Part shown: in pieces, positions 1 to 6,184 of the stretch
How the letters are laid out: each line of letters begins with the position of its first letter
Numbering within the stretch: position 1 is the stretch's first letter
DNA from: Lentisphaerota bacterium
Lineage (GTDB): Bacteria; Verrucomicrobiota; Kiritimatiellia; JAAZAB01
Reading direction: 5' to 3'
Assembly: GCA_016182435.1 (NCBI GenBank)
Contig: JACPGN010000159.1
Span: 1-11,929 of the forward strand
DNA: 11,929 bases
Translations under genes and position numbers: made by a program
The notes under the pieces: generated by a model
What the model saw: the letters and a program-made list of their open reading frames with translations, nothing else
Told to the model about the DNA's origin: nothing
Database searches by the model: none

Positions 1-399
1 TTCCCAAGTCCAGTTCGTTGTGGCCGGGTCGTATTTCCACAGGTCGTTGAGATAGCCTGAACCTCCCGAGGCGGGATAGCCCAAGCCGCCGAAGAGCCAC
101 AGCGCACCCAAACCGTCCGTCCACGATACCGCGCCATAGCGCCCGCCGGGCGTGTTGGTTGGGGCCGGCTGGCCCTGCGTGCCGTAGGTCCCGTTCTGGT
201 TGGTGATGTTCGCGCCCGCTTCCCAAGTCCAGGCCGCATTGGTGGATAACGGCGCGCCAGAGGCCGGCGCCGCCGCGAACATGCTCAGGCAAAGACCGCC
301 CACCGCCGCTAAAGCTATGGTGGGCAGGCCCGCCGCCGTCCGGCTGCGCCGGACTATGGTGGGCAGGCCCGCGGCCGCTGCCTGTTTGAATGTGATCAT
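1..399 (-). CDS. Exported kelch-repeat protein, N-terminal part (cut by left edge)
   Basis: The frame is open for 133 codons from ATG at 399 to the window edge. AGGAGGG (404-410) lies 4 nt upstream and fixes the start. Residues 1 to about 49 resemble a signal peptide: a basic n-region (RRSR), a hydrophobic stretch (ALAAVGGLCLSMF) and an AASGA-like cleavage area. The mature part shows kelch beta-propeller sequence: WTWEAG, GGRYGAVSWTD, LWLFGG, then LNDLWKYDP and a second WTWE. The 13-nt string TTCCCAAGTCCAG occurs at 1-13 and again at 220-232, a 219-nt period, so each repeat unit is 73 residues. Kelch propellers usually bind proteins or glycans; the substrate is unknown here and an extracytoplasmic location is inferred. 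Odd point: residues AAGLPTI occur twice in the signal region, around a DNA palindrome (see repeat at 315-372). It is divergent from the glycoside hydrolase gene. Confidence 0.8.
   Translation of the reverse strand, partial: MITFKQAAAAGLPTIVRRSRTAAGLPTIALAAVGGLCLSMFAAAPASGAPLSTNAAWTWEAGANITNQNGTYGTQGQPAPTNTPGGRYGAVSWTDGLGALWLFGGLGYPASGGSGYLNDLWKYDPATTNWTWE
315..372. repeat. 19-bp direct repeat flanking a palindrome, inside the kelch signal-peptide coding region
   Basis: CTATGGTGGGCAGGCCCGC occurs at 315-333 and at 354-372, offset 39 bp (13 codons, in frame). Between the copies is a perfect 7-bp stem with a 3-nt loop, GTCCGGC-TGC-GCCGGAC (338-354). The outcome in the protein is a duplicated AAGLPTI separated by VRRSRT. 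The duplication lengthens the n-region of the signal peptide without breaking the frame. A small palindromic element with a target-like duplication is one reading; slippage is another. Confidence 0.75.
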
Positions 400-466
400 C
401 TTACCCTCCTGTTTTGAAATTTATATGACGCAGGTGCGATTCAGACAGTAGACTTGGAACATACAC

Positions 467-472
467 TATAAT
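467..472 (+). promoter_or_regulatory. Possible -10 element (TATAAT) for the glycoside hydrolase gene
   Basis: A perfect TATAAT lies in the AT-rich part of the divergent gap between the kelch gene and the glycoside hydrolase gene. No convincing -35 hexamer sits 16-18 bp upstream, and a transcript starting here would have a leader of roughly 280 nt running through the repeat at 485-588. The opposite strand also reads TATAGT here, so the site could instead serve the kelch gene. This is a sequence match only. Confidence 0.25.
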
Positions 473-484
473 CAAACGTTTTTT

Positions 485-588
485 GGGATGCTGAAAGCAT
501 CCCTTTGGGAGTGCGGCGGTCTGTCCTGAGCCTTGTCGAAGGGCTTGACGCCGCTTTCCAAAGCGCTGTCAAGCAAGCGCACTCCAAA
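485..588. repeat. Palindromic intergenic repeat cluster upstream of the glycoside hydrolase
   Basis: A perfect hairpin GGGATGC-TGAAA-GCATCCC (485-503) is followed by a larger inverted repeat. Its outer arms are TTTGGGAGTGCG (504-515) and CGCACTCCAAA (578-588), complementary except for one extra G. Inside it, GCGGCG (513-518) pairs with CGCCGC (549-554), GCTTT-CC-AAAGC lies at 553-564, and the segment 525-543 reads CCTGAGCCTTGTCGAAGGG. From memory, words of this last kind recur between genes in many environmental genomes; I could not check that here. The arrangement, not coding potential, is what the sequence supports. Confidence 0.65.
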
Positions 589-760
589 ACTGCGAAACTC
601 CAAATCACCGCGACACCCGCAGAAGTGCCATGCGCCCCAATCTTGTTCACCAAACCAAATTAGGACTGGATACCAGCCAGCCAGACCTATAGAATTACGT
701 ATTACATTAGCGCTTTTTGTAGCGCGGAATAAAGAACAAAATTCGGCGGCAAGGATGATT

Positions 761-2728
761 ATGAACAGGACACTAAGTTTGACCCAGCCGGGAACTTTTG
801 CGATTGGGTGCAATTACTGGGCATCGCATGCCGGCACGGCCATGTGGTCGGATTGGCGGGGCGAAATCGTTGAGCGGGACCTGGCCAAATTAGCGCAGGG
901 GGGTATCGAGGTCCTGCGGGTTTTCCCGCTCTGGCCGGATTTCCAGCCCTTGCAGCGCATCAGTCCACGGAATGAATATCGCCTGGGCGAAGAGCCGCTG
1001 GCCAATGATGAACTGGGCCAGGCCGGACTCTCGGCCACGGCCATGGCGCATTTCGCCGAGTTCACCGCGCTGGCCGAACGCCATCAACTGAAGCTAATCG
1101 TCGGACTCGTCACCGGCTGGATGAGCGGCCGGTTGTTCGTGCCAAGAGCCTTTGAACGCTGTAATGTGATCACGGATCCGGCGGCGCTAATGTGGCAGGT
1201 GCGGTTCGTGCGGTGTTTTGTCCGGCATTTTGCCAAGAGCGCCAGCATCCTGGCCTGGGACCTGGGCAATGAATGTAATTGCATGGGCGCGGTTGCGCCG
1301 GACTTGTCCCGCGTCTCGCGGGAAGCGGCCTGGCTTTGGACCCAGACAATTACCGGCGCCATTCGCCTGGAGGATGGAGACCGCCCAGTTGTTTCCGGCA
1401 TGCACGGCCTCAACATTGAGCCCGGCGCCAATGCCAACGAATTCGGCTGGTTGATTCAGGACCAGGCCGAGTTGACCGATGTTTTAACGACGCACCCCTA
1501 CCCGATCTTTACGCCGCATTGCGCTCTGGATCCCTTGAACACCCCGAAGCCATGCCTGCACGCCACCGCGCAGACTTGCCTGTATGCCGACGTCGGCGGC
1601 CGGCCATGTCTGGCTGAGGAAGTTGGCTCGCTGGGTCCCATGCTGGCCAGCGAGAAGATTGCGGCCGACTATCTGCGCGCCAATCTATTTTCACTGTGGG
1701 CGCATGACGGCCATGGATTGCTCTGGTGGTGCGCGTTTGACCAGAGTCATTTGGCGCAGGCCCCTTATGACTGGGAAGCCCTGGAGCGCGAACTGGGTCT
1801 GTTTGGCGCCGCGTACCGGCCCAAAGCGGTCGTGGGCGAGTTGACCCGTTTCCGCAAATTTCTGGACTCCTTGCCGTTTGCGGCGCTGCCGCCCCGCCGC
1901 AAAGAGGCGGTTTGCCTGTTGAGCCAGGACCAGGATCATTGGGCCGTGGCTTACGGAGCTTTCGTGCTGGCCAAGCAAGCCGGCTTCGACCTGGAGTTCC
2001 AGCACGTGGAGCAACCCTTGAAGAGCGCGGGTTTGTATCTGCTGCCCGGCATCAAGGGCACGGGCGTCATGAGCCGGAGAAAGTGGCTGGAATTGCGCCA
2101 GAGGGTTCGCTCCGGCGCAACACTTTACATTTCCTATGACGATGGATTCTTATCCGAATTTGAAGAAGTTACCGGCCTGGTCGTGGAAACGCGCGCAAAG
2201 CGCCCCGAGGGTTGCTTCCGGTTCCAGGCCGGGTCCGGCCGTGGCCGGACGGAGCTGACCATGCGCGGCGGCATGCGCCTGGCGCTCACGTCCACGCGCG
2301 CCGAGGTCCTGGGCGCGGAAGCGGATGGCAATCCGGTATTCTGCCGCGCCGCGTACGGAAAGGGCGCGGTCTACTTTCTTGGCTATCCCCTGGAGTCGGA
2401 ACTCACCATGCGACCAGGCGCCTTTTATGGAACCGCGGCAGAGCCCTGCTGGAAAATCTATCAGGTCCTGGCCAAGGCGGCTTGTGCCGAGCGGATTGCA
2501 AGCAAGACGCTACCGCAGGTGGGGCTGACCGAGCATTCGTTTGACGAGCGGCACCGCCTGATAATTGCCATCAATTACGCGCCGGAACCGGTGAATGAGA
2601 CCTTCGGCTTGAGCGTAGGCTGGAAAGTTCGCCGTGTTTTCTACGGTGAATTTTCCGACGCGACCCGTCGGACGGCCACAATCCCACCTAATGATGCCCT
2701 GGTCTTTCAAGTAGCCAGGAGTGCATAA
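761..2728 (+). CDS. Clan GH-A (GH5-like) glycoside hydrolase with C-terminal accessory domains
   Basis: A 655-residue protein. The start at 761 is chosen because AAGG (751-754) sits just upstream; ATG 755 is two codons earlier, and the open frame back to 533 runs through a repeat and is ignored. The (beta/alpha)8 barrel occupies about residues 11-370: GCNYW near 16-20, LRVFPLWPDFQP on an early strand, the acid/base motif DLGNE (E171 preceded by N170), the nucleophile motif LAEEVG (E287, since the family pattern is E-hydrophobic-G) and LLWW at 320-323. Residues about 384-555 (LLPGIKG, then GATLYISYDDG) resemble the amidotransferase-like middle domain of GH42-type enzymes. The last 80 residues look like a small beta-domain. 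It hydrolyses a beta-linked glycan or oligosaccharide; the substrate cannot be read from sequence. No signal peptide is seen, so it probably acts in the cytoplasm on imported sugars. A GH5 versus other clan A assignment is uncertain. Confidence 0.82.
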   Translation: MNRTLSLTQPGTFAIGCNYWASHAGTAMWSDWRGEIVERDLAKLAQGGIEVLRVFPLWPDFQPLQRISPRNEYRLGEEPLANDELGQAGLSATAMAHFAEFTALAERHQLKLIVGLVTGWMSGRLFVPRAFERCNVITDPAALMWQVRFVRCFVRHFAKSASILAWDLGNECNCMGAVAPDLSRVSREAAWLWTQTITGAIRLEDGDRPVVSGMHGLNIEPGANANEFGWLIQDQAELTDVLTTHPYPIFTPHCALDPLNTPKPCLHATAQTCLYADVGGRPCLAEEVGSLGPMLASEKIAADYLRANLFSLWAHDGHGLLWWCAFDQSHLAQAPYDWEALERELGLFGAAYRPKAVVGELTRFRKFLDSLPFAALPPRRKEAVCLLSQDQDHWAVAYGAFVLAKQAGFDLEFQHVEQPLKSAGLYLLPGIKGTGVMSRRKWLELRQRVRSGATLYISYDDGFLSEFEEVTGLVVETRAKRPEGCFRFQAGSGRGRTELTMRGGMRLALTSTRAEVLGAEADGNPVFCRAAYGKGAVYFLGYPLESELTMRPGAFYGTAAEPCWKIYQVLAKAACAERIASKTLPQVGLTEHSFDERHRLIIAINYAPEPVNETFGLSVGWKVRRVFYGEFSDATRRTATIPPNDALVFQVARSA

Positions 2729-2758
2729 AGAAAATTGCCGACTTTTTTCGCGCTGGCA

Positions 2759-2809
2759 GGGCAGCGCTCCTACACGAATACTACAAAAACGGCACGTAGG
2801 AGCCTGCCC
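2759..2809. repeat. Inverted repeat between convergent genes
   Basis: GGGCAGCGCTCCTAC (2759-2773) is complementary to GTAGGAGCCTGCCC (2796-2809) apart from one or two bases near the middle of the stem, with a 22-nt loop. It lies between the end of the glycoside hydrolase gene (2728, plus) and the 3' end of tRNA-Ala (2898, minus), so it could stop or protect transcripts from both sides. No T-run follows the stem on either strand, so it is not a standard intrinsic terminator. It may be another dispersed repeat. Confidence 0.6.
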
Positions 2810-2897
2810 GAGCGTCGGCTATGGCGCCATCCCCATGGCACGAATTATTTGAGCAACGCGCATCGAATGGCCGGCCATGAGCAAGCTGCGCAAAGGA

Positions 2898-2970
2898 TGG
2901 AGCGGAGGAGATTCGAACTCCCGACCCCCACGTTGCGAACGTGGTGCTCTACCAACTGAGCTACCGCCCC
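2898..2970 (-). tRNA. tRNA-Ala (anticodon CGC)
   Basis: The minus strand folds into a complete 73-nt cloverleaf. The acceptor stem is GGGGCGG paired with CCGCTCC, including the G3-U70 wobble that identifies alanine tRNAs. The D arm is GCTC-AGTTGGTA-GAGC, the anticodon stem CCACG/CGTGG encloses loop TTCGCAA (anticodon CGC, codon GCG), and the T arm carries TTCGAAT. The discriminator is A. The 3' CCA is not encoded (the discriminator is followed by TCC), so it must be added by a nucleotidyltransferase. It lies 60 nt downstream of the small basic protein gene on the same strand and could be read from the same transcript. Confidence 0.96.
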
Positions 2971-3030
2971 GTTTGGGGAAAGAATCTGACGACTGGTCAT
3001 CCTGACAAAGGACGACAACCAATGGTCGCC

Positions 3031-3165
3031 TCAGGGCGTCGGCGCCGGCGCGCGCTCGGCCAGTTTGGCCAGTTGTTTCATCTTCTTCTTCAGCTTCTTT
3101 TCCGCGATGGAAAGCTTCGGCTTGTTGCTGCGACCGACATTGCCCTTATCCATGCCTTTGGTCAT
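3031..3165 (-). CDS. Small basic protein, 44 residues, function unknown
   Basis: A short gene reading MTKGMDKGNVGRSNKPK at its N-terminus, then a lysine-rich amphipathic helix (about residues 18-38, IAEKKLKKKMKQLAKLA) and a proline-alanine tail ending in PTP. AAAGGAGG (3172-3179) is a near-perfect ribosome binding site 6 nt before the ATG, the strongest in the window, which is why I regard it as real despite its length. The protein is very basic, with no membrane segment or cysteine. From memory, short MxKGxxK...KKPK-type proteins exist as uncharacterised conserved families; that resemblance is weak support. Nucleic acid or ribosome binding would suit the charge but is only a guess. tRNA-Ala follows on the same strand. 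Confidence 0.72.
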   Translation of the reverse strand: MTKGMDKGNVGRSNKPKLSIAEKKLKKKMKQLAKLAERAPAPTP

Positions 3166-3171
3166 GACGTG

Positions 3172-3179
3172 CCTCCTTT
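3172..3179 (-). promoter_or_regulatory. Strong Shine-Dalgarno site of the 44-residue protein
   Basis: AAAGGAGG on the minus strand, 6 nt before ATG 3165. It decides that this short frame is a gene. Confidence 0.8.
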
Positions 3180-3202
3180 GTTCAATGATTAACCACACTC
3201 CT

Positions 3203-3266
3203 GCTTGAAGCGCGGCAACAGAGTGCCGCGGCTACATTACATAAATCCCCCTATGCTTGAAGCATA
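3203..3266. repeat. Cluster of three short perfect hairpins
   Basis: GCTT-G-AAGC (3203-3211), CGCGGCA-ACAGAG-TGCCGCG (3211-3230) and TATGCTT-G-AAGCATA (3252-3266) follow one another directly upstream of the small protein gene and lead into the modular repeat at 3273. Two of the three have a single-nucleotide centre, the same design as the hairpins at 3315-3333 and 7627-7670. Confidence 0.6.
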
Positions 3267-3272
3267 AGAACT

Positions 3273-3422
3273 GTCCGCCACAGGCGGATCCGCCTGCGGT
3301 GGACAATGTTGTAGCCGGGGTCGCCGACCCCGGACCGGCCTCCACGCTAAAGCGTGGCAGGCACCGAGCTTGCCCCGCAAGGCGGGGGCCGGCTACAGTT
3401 TTTAATTGCCGAAGGCCTAATT
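3273..3422. repeat. Modular nested-palindrome repeat, copy 1
   Basis: A 32-bp near-perfect palindrome (3273-3304, centre GGATCC) is followed by an outer stem TGTAGCCGG (3310-3318) / CCGGCTACA (3389-3397). The outer stem encloses further hairpins: CCGGGGTCG-C-CGACCCCGG (3315-3333), CCACGCT-AA-AGCGTGG (3342-3357) and CCCCGC-AAG-GCGGGG (3373-3387). Bases 3289-3342 match 6199-6252 in copy 2 at 53 of 54 positions. After the outer stem comes a tail, GTTTTTAATTGCC and onward (3398-3422), which also matches copy 2. The tail ends on the stop codon of the TPR gene. There is no credible protein in it. Confidence 0.85.
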
Positions 3423-4819
3423 CAAGGTCCAGACTTATAGGCCTTTTCGATCTTGGCGGCCACATCCTTGTAAGCGATATCCACCTGGTAAATTTCCTTG
3501 TAATAACCGGCCGCCGCGGCCGCGTCGCCCTGAGCTTCCAGGGTAACACCGAGTTCGTAGAAAATATCCTTCTTCAAATCGTCCATTTCGGTCAGTTCAG
3601 CGGCGGCTTTTTCCAGTTGCTCGCGCGCCATATCGAGCTGCTGCTTCTGCTTGAAACAGCGCGCGATATAAAAGAGCGCGCGCACGTGAAAGCGCGGATT
3701 GCGCTGCGCGAGCTGAAACTGCTGGATAGCTTCGTTCAACATTCCCCGCTCGTAGAGCAGCGCGCCATAATCATACCGCAGGGTCAGGTCATTGGGATAA
3801 CGTTCAACCCGGATCGCGGTATTCTTGAACAGAAACTCCTGTCTGGCCGCTTCCTTGTTTTTCACGCCGGCCAGGTCGCCATTTTCGCGGCACTGGGCAA
3901 TCTCAAAATCAAATTGCCTCAAATGCACGCTGGCGAGCAACTGATCCATTTGCGGGTCCAGGATACCGCTCTGGCGCCGGGCTTCCTCGATCAGGTATTT
4001 GGCGTCGTCAAAACGGGTCACTTGCATATACAGATTGGCCAGCGCGCGGCGATAATTGACATTTTCCGGCTCGCGCCGGACGTGCTCCTCCAGGTCATGG
4101 ATCAGCAATTCGGCGCTCTTGACGTCCTTGACGGCCATGGCTTCTTTTTCCAGCACGGCGGCTTCCTTGACGTCCTTGATAATGGCGCGGTAGCCGCCAC
4201 CCTTGGCGGCCTCGTCCCAGCCACCTTTGACCATGGTTTCGCGGGCCATGGCGTTCTTCAAGGCCTGCAGGGCCTGGGCGTCATGCGGCTTCAAGTTTAC
4301 CACCGCCTCAAAACACTCCTTGGCATCCTCGGGCTGCTCCATTTGCATGTACAACTTGCCCAGCCAGGCCAGAAAATCGGCGTTCTTCGGGAAATATTCA
4401 CGCACCATGGTCAGGGTCAGGGCCGCCACTTCCGGCATTTCGGCGGCTTCCGCCGCCTTGCACAAGCACCGGATAAAGAGCGGGTTTAAGGGGTCTTGGC
4501 GGAGCAGTTCTTCGCCCAGGCGCAGGGCCTCCGGCGCCTTGCCGGCGCGCAACTTCAGCCAGCTTTTGATCAACTGCGGCGCGGCGCTGAGCGTGGCCAG
4601 CACCCGCGCGACCTGGCCGCCGCGGCCGCTTTCATGGAACTGCTTCAGCGCGCTCGCCCGCAGAAATTTCCGGGCCCGCAAGAAACGCGGCTCGAGCTCC
4701 AGCGCCGCCAGGAACATATCCAGGGCGTAATACAGGTTGCCGTGCTCGGCGGCGACCAGTCCCTTGTCAAATAATTCCCGCGCGCGCTTAGGCACATTGG
4801 CTTCGGATAATTCCGGCAT
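3422..4819 (-). CDS. Tetratricopeptide repeat (TPR) protein
   Basis: A 465-residue protein. The start at 4819 (MPELSEANVPKRARELF) has AGGAG (4828-4832) 8 nt upstream; the frame extends 20 codons further but that stretch overlaps the promoter. TPR-like helical pairs run through most of the chain, for example ALDMFLAALELEPRFLRARKF near the N-terminus, WLGKLYMQMEQPEDAKECFE in the middle and YGALLYERGMLNEAIQQFQL and ELGVTLEAQGDAAAAAGYY near the C-terminus. A charged, less regular segment around residues 195-235 (KDVKEAAVLEKEAMAVKDV) separates two TPR blocks. There is no signal peptide or membrane segment, so it is probably a cytoplasmic scaffold that binds other proteins. Partners are unknown. 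It is divergent from the amidase gene, which hints at an envelope-related role but proves nothing. Confidence 0.85.
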   Translation of the reverse strand: MPELSEANVPKRARELFDKGLVAAEHGNLYYALDMFLAALELEPRFLRARKFLRASALKQFHESGRGGQVARVLATLSAAPQLIKSWLKLRAGKAPEALRLGEELLRQDPLNPLFIRCLCKAAEAAEMPEVAALTLTMVREYFPKNADFLAWLGKLYMQMEQPEDAKECFEAVVNLKPHDAQALQALKNAMARETMVKGGWDEAAKGGGYRAIIKDVKEAAVLEKEAMAVKDVKSAELLIHDLEEHVRREPENVNYRRALANLYMQVTRFDDAKYLIEEARRQSGILDPQMDQLLASVHLRQFDFEIAQCRENGDLAGVKNKEAARQEFLFKNTAIRVERYPNDLTLRYDYGALLYERGMLNEAIQQFQLAQRNPRFHVRALFYIARCFKQKQQLDMAREQLEKAAAELTEMDDLKKDIFYELGVTLEAQGDAAAAAGYYKEIYQVDIAYKDVAAKIEKAYKSGP

Positions 4820-4850
4820 GAAAGAAACTCCTGTTTTTTTCCAGTCGTTG

Positions 4851-4879
4851 AGACTACACTGCGTGGCTTTGGATGTCAA
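4851..4879 (-). promoter_or_regulatory. Sigma-70-like promoter of the TPR gene
   Basis: On the minus strand TTGACA (4874-4879, perfect consensus) is followed after exactly 17 bp by TAGTCT (4851-4856), a 3-of-6 match to TATAAT that keeps the first TA and final T. Transcription would begin near 4844, giving a leader of about 25 nt containing the AGGAG site. This is the best promoter in the window. It lies inside the 81-bp gap to the amidase start. Confidence 0.6.
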
Positions 4880-4900
4880 ACGGATAGCCGCTCAGGCGTT

Positions 4901-5929
4901 ATGAAATTAGCGTTTCAACAGTTGCGACAAAAAACGAACACGCTTGGCGCTCTCTTGGCCGGCGCGCTCTCCGGCCTTTGGCTGACCGCGCCGGCGGCGC
5001 TGGCCGGGAGTGAGAGCCTCGGTGATGCTCTCTCGCTCTCCAAGCTGTCCCAGCGCTATGGGTTTGTTTCCTACAGCGCTTCCGGCAAGACCTTGACGCT
5101 CAAAACCAAGTTCAGCACGCTCAGCCTGGAAGGCGACACCCGCAAGGCTGAGTTCAATAATACGCTCATCTGGTTGAACGCGCCCGTCTCCCGGCACTGG
5201 GGTTCCTGGACCATTCGGGAAGCCGACGTGCAAAAAAGCATCTTGCCGCTGCTCAATCCCACAAAATCCCTGCGATGGGAAAGCGCCCGGCTGGTAGTCC
5301 TGGACCCGGGCCACGGGGGCGCCGATCCGGGCGCCTCGGACTCGCGCCGCGGCCTGGAAGAAAAAGACATTGCCCTGGAACTGGCCAAAAGCGTCCGAAC
5401 CATGCTGCAGAAATACAACGTGGCGGTGCGCTTGACCCGCGGCAACGACCAGACGCTTGAATTGGATGAGCGCTGCCAGATGGCTAACCGTTGGGGGGCC
5501 GAGGTGCTGGTGAGTATTCATCTGAACGCGGCGGCGAACTCGGGCTCCTCCGGGATCGAAACCCACATTCTGCCGCCGGCGGGCTGTCCCATCACGGCCA
5601 GCGCTTCTGTCAGCACCCGGGACCGCGTGGTATTTCCCGGCAACCACCATGACGAGGCCAATATGATCCTGGGCTACCAGCTTCAGCGCAGTTTGCTAAA
5701 GTTCACCAAAGCCGAAGACCGCGGCGTGCGCCGCTCCCGGTTCTACGTAATTCGCAATGTAAATTGCCCCGCCGCGCTGGTGGAATGCGGGTTCATCTCC
5801 AGCCGCAATGAAAAGGCCAAAATCATGACGGCGGCCTACCGGGATAATATCGTCCGCGGCATCGCCGAGGGTATCGTGGCGTATCTCAACCTGGTCAAGC
5901 GCGCCGGCGCGCCAACCGCCAAGCCATGA
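4901..5929 (+). CDS. N-acetylmuramoyl-L-alanine amidase (Amidase_3 family), secreted
   Basis: A 342-residue zinc hydrolase that cuts the amide bond between N-acetylmuramic acid and the L-alanine of the stem peptide, remodelling or splitting peptidoglycan in the periplasm. Residues 1-36 form a signal peptide (basic start, then LGALLAGALSGLWLTAPAALAG). Residues about 45-118 (YGFVSYSASGKTLTL, LIWLNAPV) resemble the copper amine oxidase-like N-terminal domain often joined to these amidases. The catalytic domain starts near residue 130: LVVLDPGHGG gives zinc ligand H138, GLEEKD gives E154, VSIHLNA gives H207, and ALVECGFIS carries catalytic E295. All four expected residues are present and the length is normal for a domain of this type plus its N-terminal module. 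The Shine-Dalgarno signal is weak (AGG 5 nt before ATG). No LysM or SPOR targeting domain is seen. It is divergent from the TPR gene. Confidence 0.93.
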   Translation: MKLAFQQLRQKTNTLGALLAGALSGLWLTAPAALAGSESLGDALSLSKLSQRYGFVSYSASGKTLTLKTKFSTLSLEGDTRKAEFNNTLIWLNAPVSRHWGSWTIREADVQKSILPLLNPTKSLRWESARLVVLDPGHGGADPGASDSRRGLEEKDIALELAKSVRTMLQKYNVAVRLTRGNDQTLELDERCQMANRWGAEVLVSIHLNAAANSGSSGIETHILPPAGCPITASASVSTRDRVVFPGNHHDEANMILGYQLQRSLLKFTKAEDRGVRRSRFYVIRNVNCPAALVECGFISSRNEKAKIMTAAYRDNIVRGIAEGIVAYLNLVKRAGAPTAKP

Positions 5930-6007
5930 CCAGCCCAGCGCCCCAAGGTAACCTCAGCCATTGGAGCTGTAGACCGCTCAGCACTTGGACGCGAGCCTCT
6001 CGTCTCG

Positions 6008-6100
6008 CGGCTACAACGGGCACATTCTCCTGTAGCCGTCGCACTCGCCTGGGCGAAGCGCTCCGGCGGAGCCTGGCGTAGGGCGCGACCTCGCGTCGAG
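6008..6100. repeat. Second intergenic hairpin cluster
   Basis: The gap 5930-6184 has no credible gene. It holds CGGCTACA (6008-6015) facing TGTAGCCG (6031-6038), GCTCCG-G-CGGAGC (6060-6072) and other short GC-rich palindromes near 6046-6055 and 6083-6100. The GTAGCCG border word is the same as in the modular repeats at 3310 and 6220, which suggests the same family in a degraded or different form. Confidence 0.5.
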
Positions 6101-6184
6101 CCATTTTACCACCAAGCGGAAACAAGCTTGCTTCCCGGTCCGGATATTCTCATAATGCCGGTGAACTTGAAGTCCAGGAATTTC

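Noticed and set aside
533..760. N-terminal extension of the glycoside hydrolase frame (about 76 codons).
   Set aside because: It translates palindromic repeat DNA, has no family similarity, and better starts at 755/761 lie just before the GCNYW motif.
2735..2959. A 74-codon plus-strand frame between the hydrolase and the small protein.
   Set aside because: It runs through the inverted repeat and the tRNA-Ala gene on the opposite strand.
3203..3397. CRISPR-like array of regularly spaced palindromes.
   Set aside because: The palindromes differ from one another, spacing is irregular, there are no repeat-spacer units and no cas genes.
3257..4489. A 410-codon plus-strand open frame.
   Set aside because: It is antisense to the TPR gene, begins in repeat DNA, and has no recognisable domain. 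Long antisense frames are common in GC-rich codon patterns.
5895..6125. A 76-residue arginine-rich minus-strand frame after the amidase.
   Set aside because: It overlaps the amidase end and hairpin repeats, has no ribosome binding site, and its composition reflects the GC-rich palindromes.
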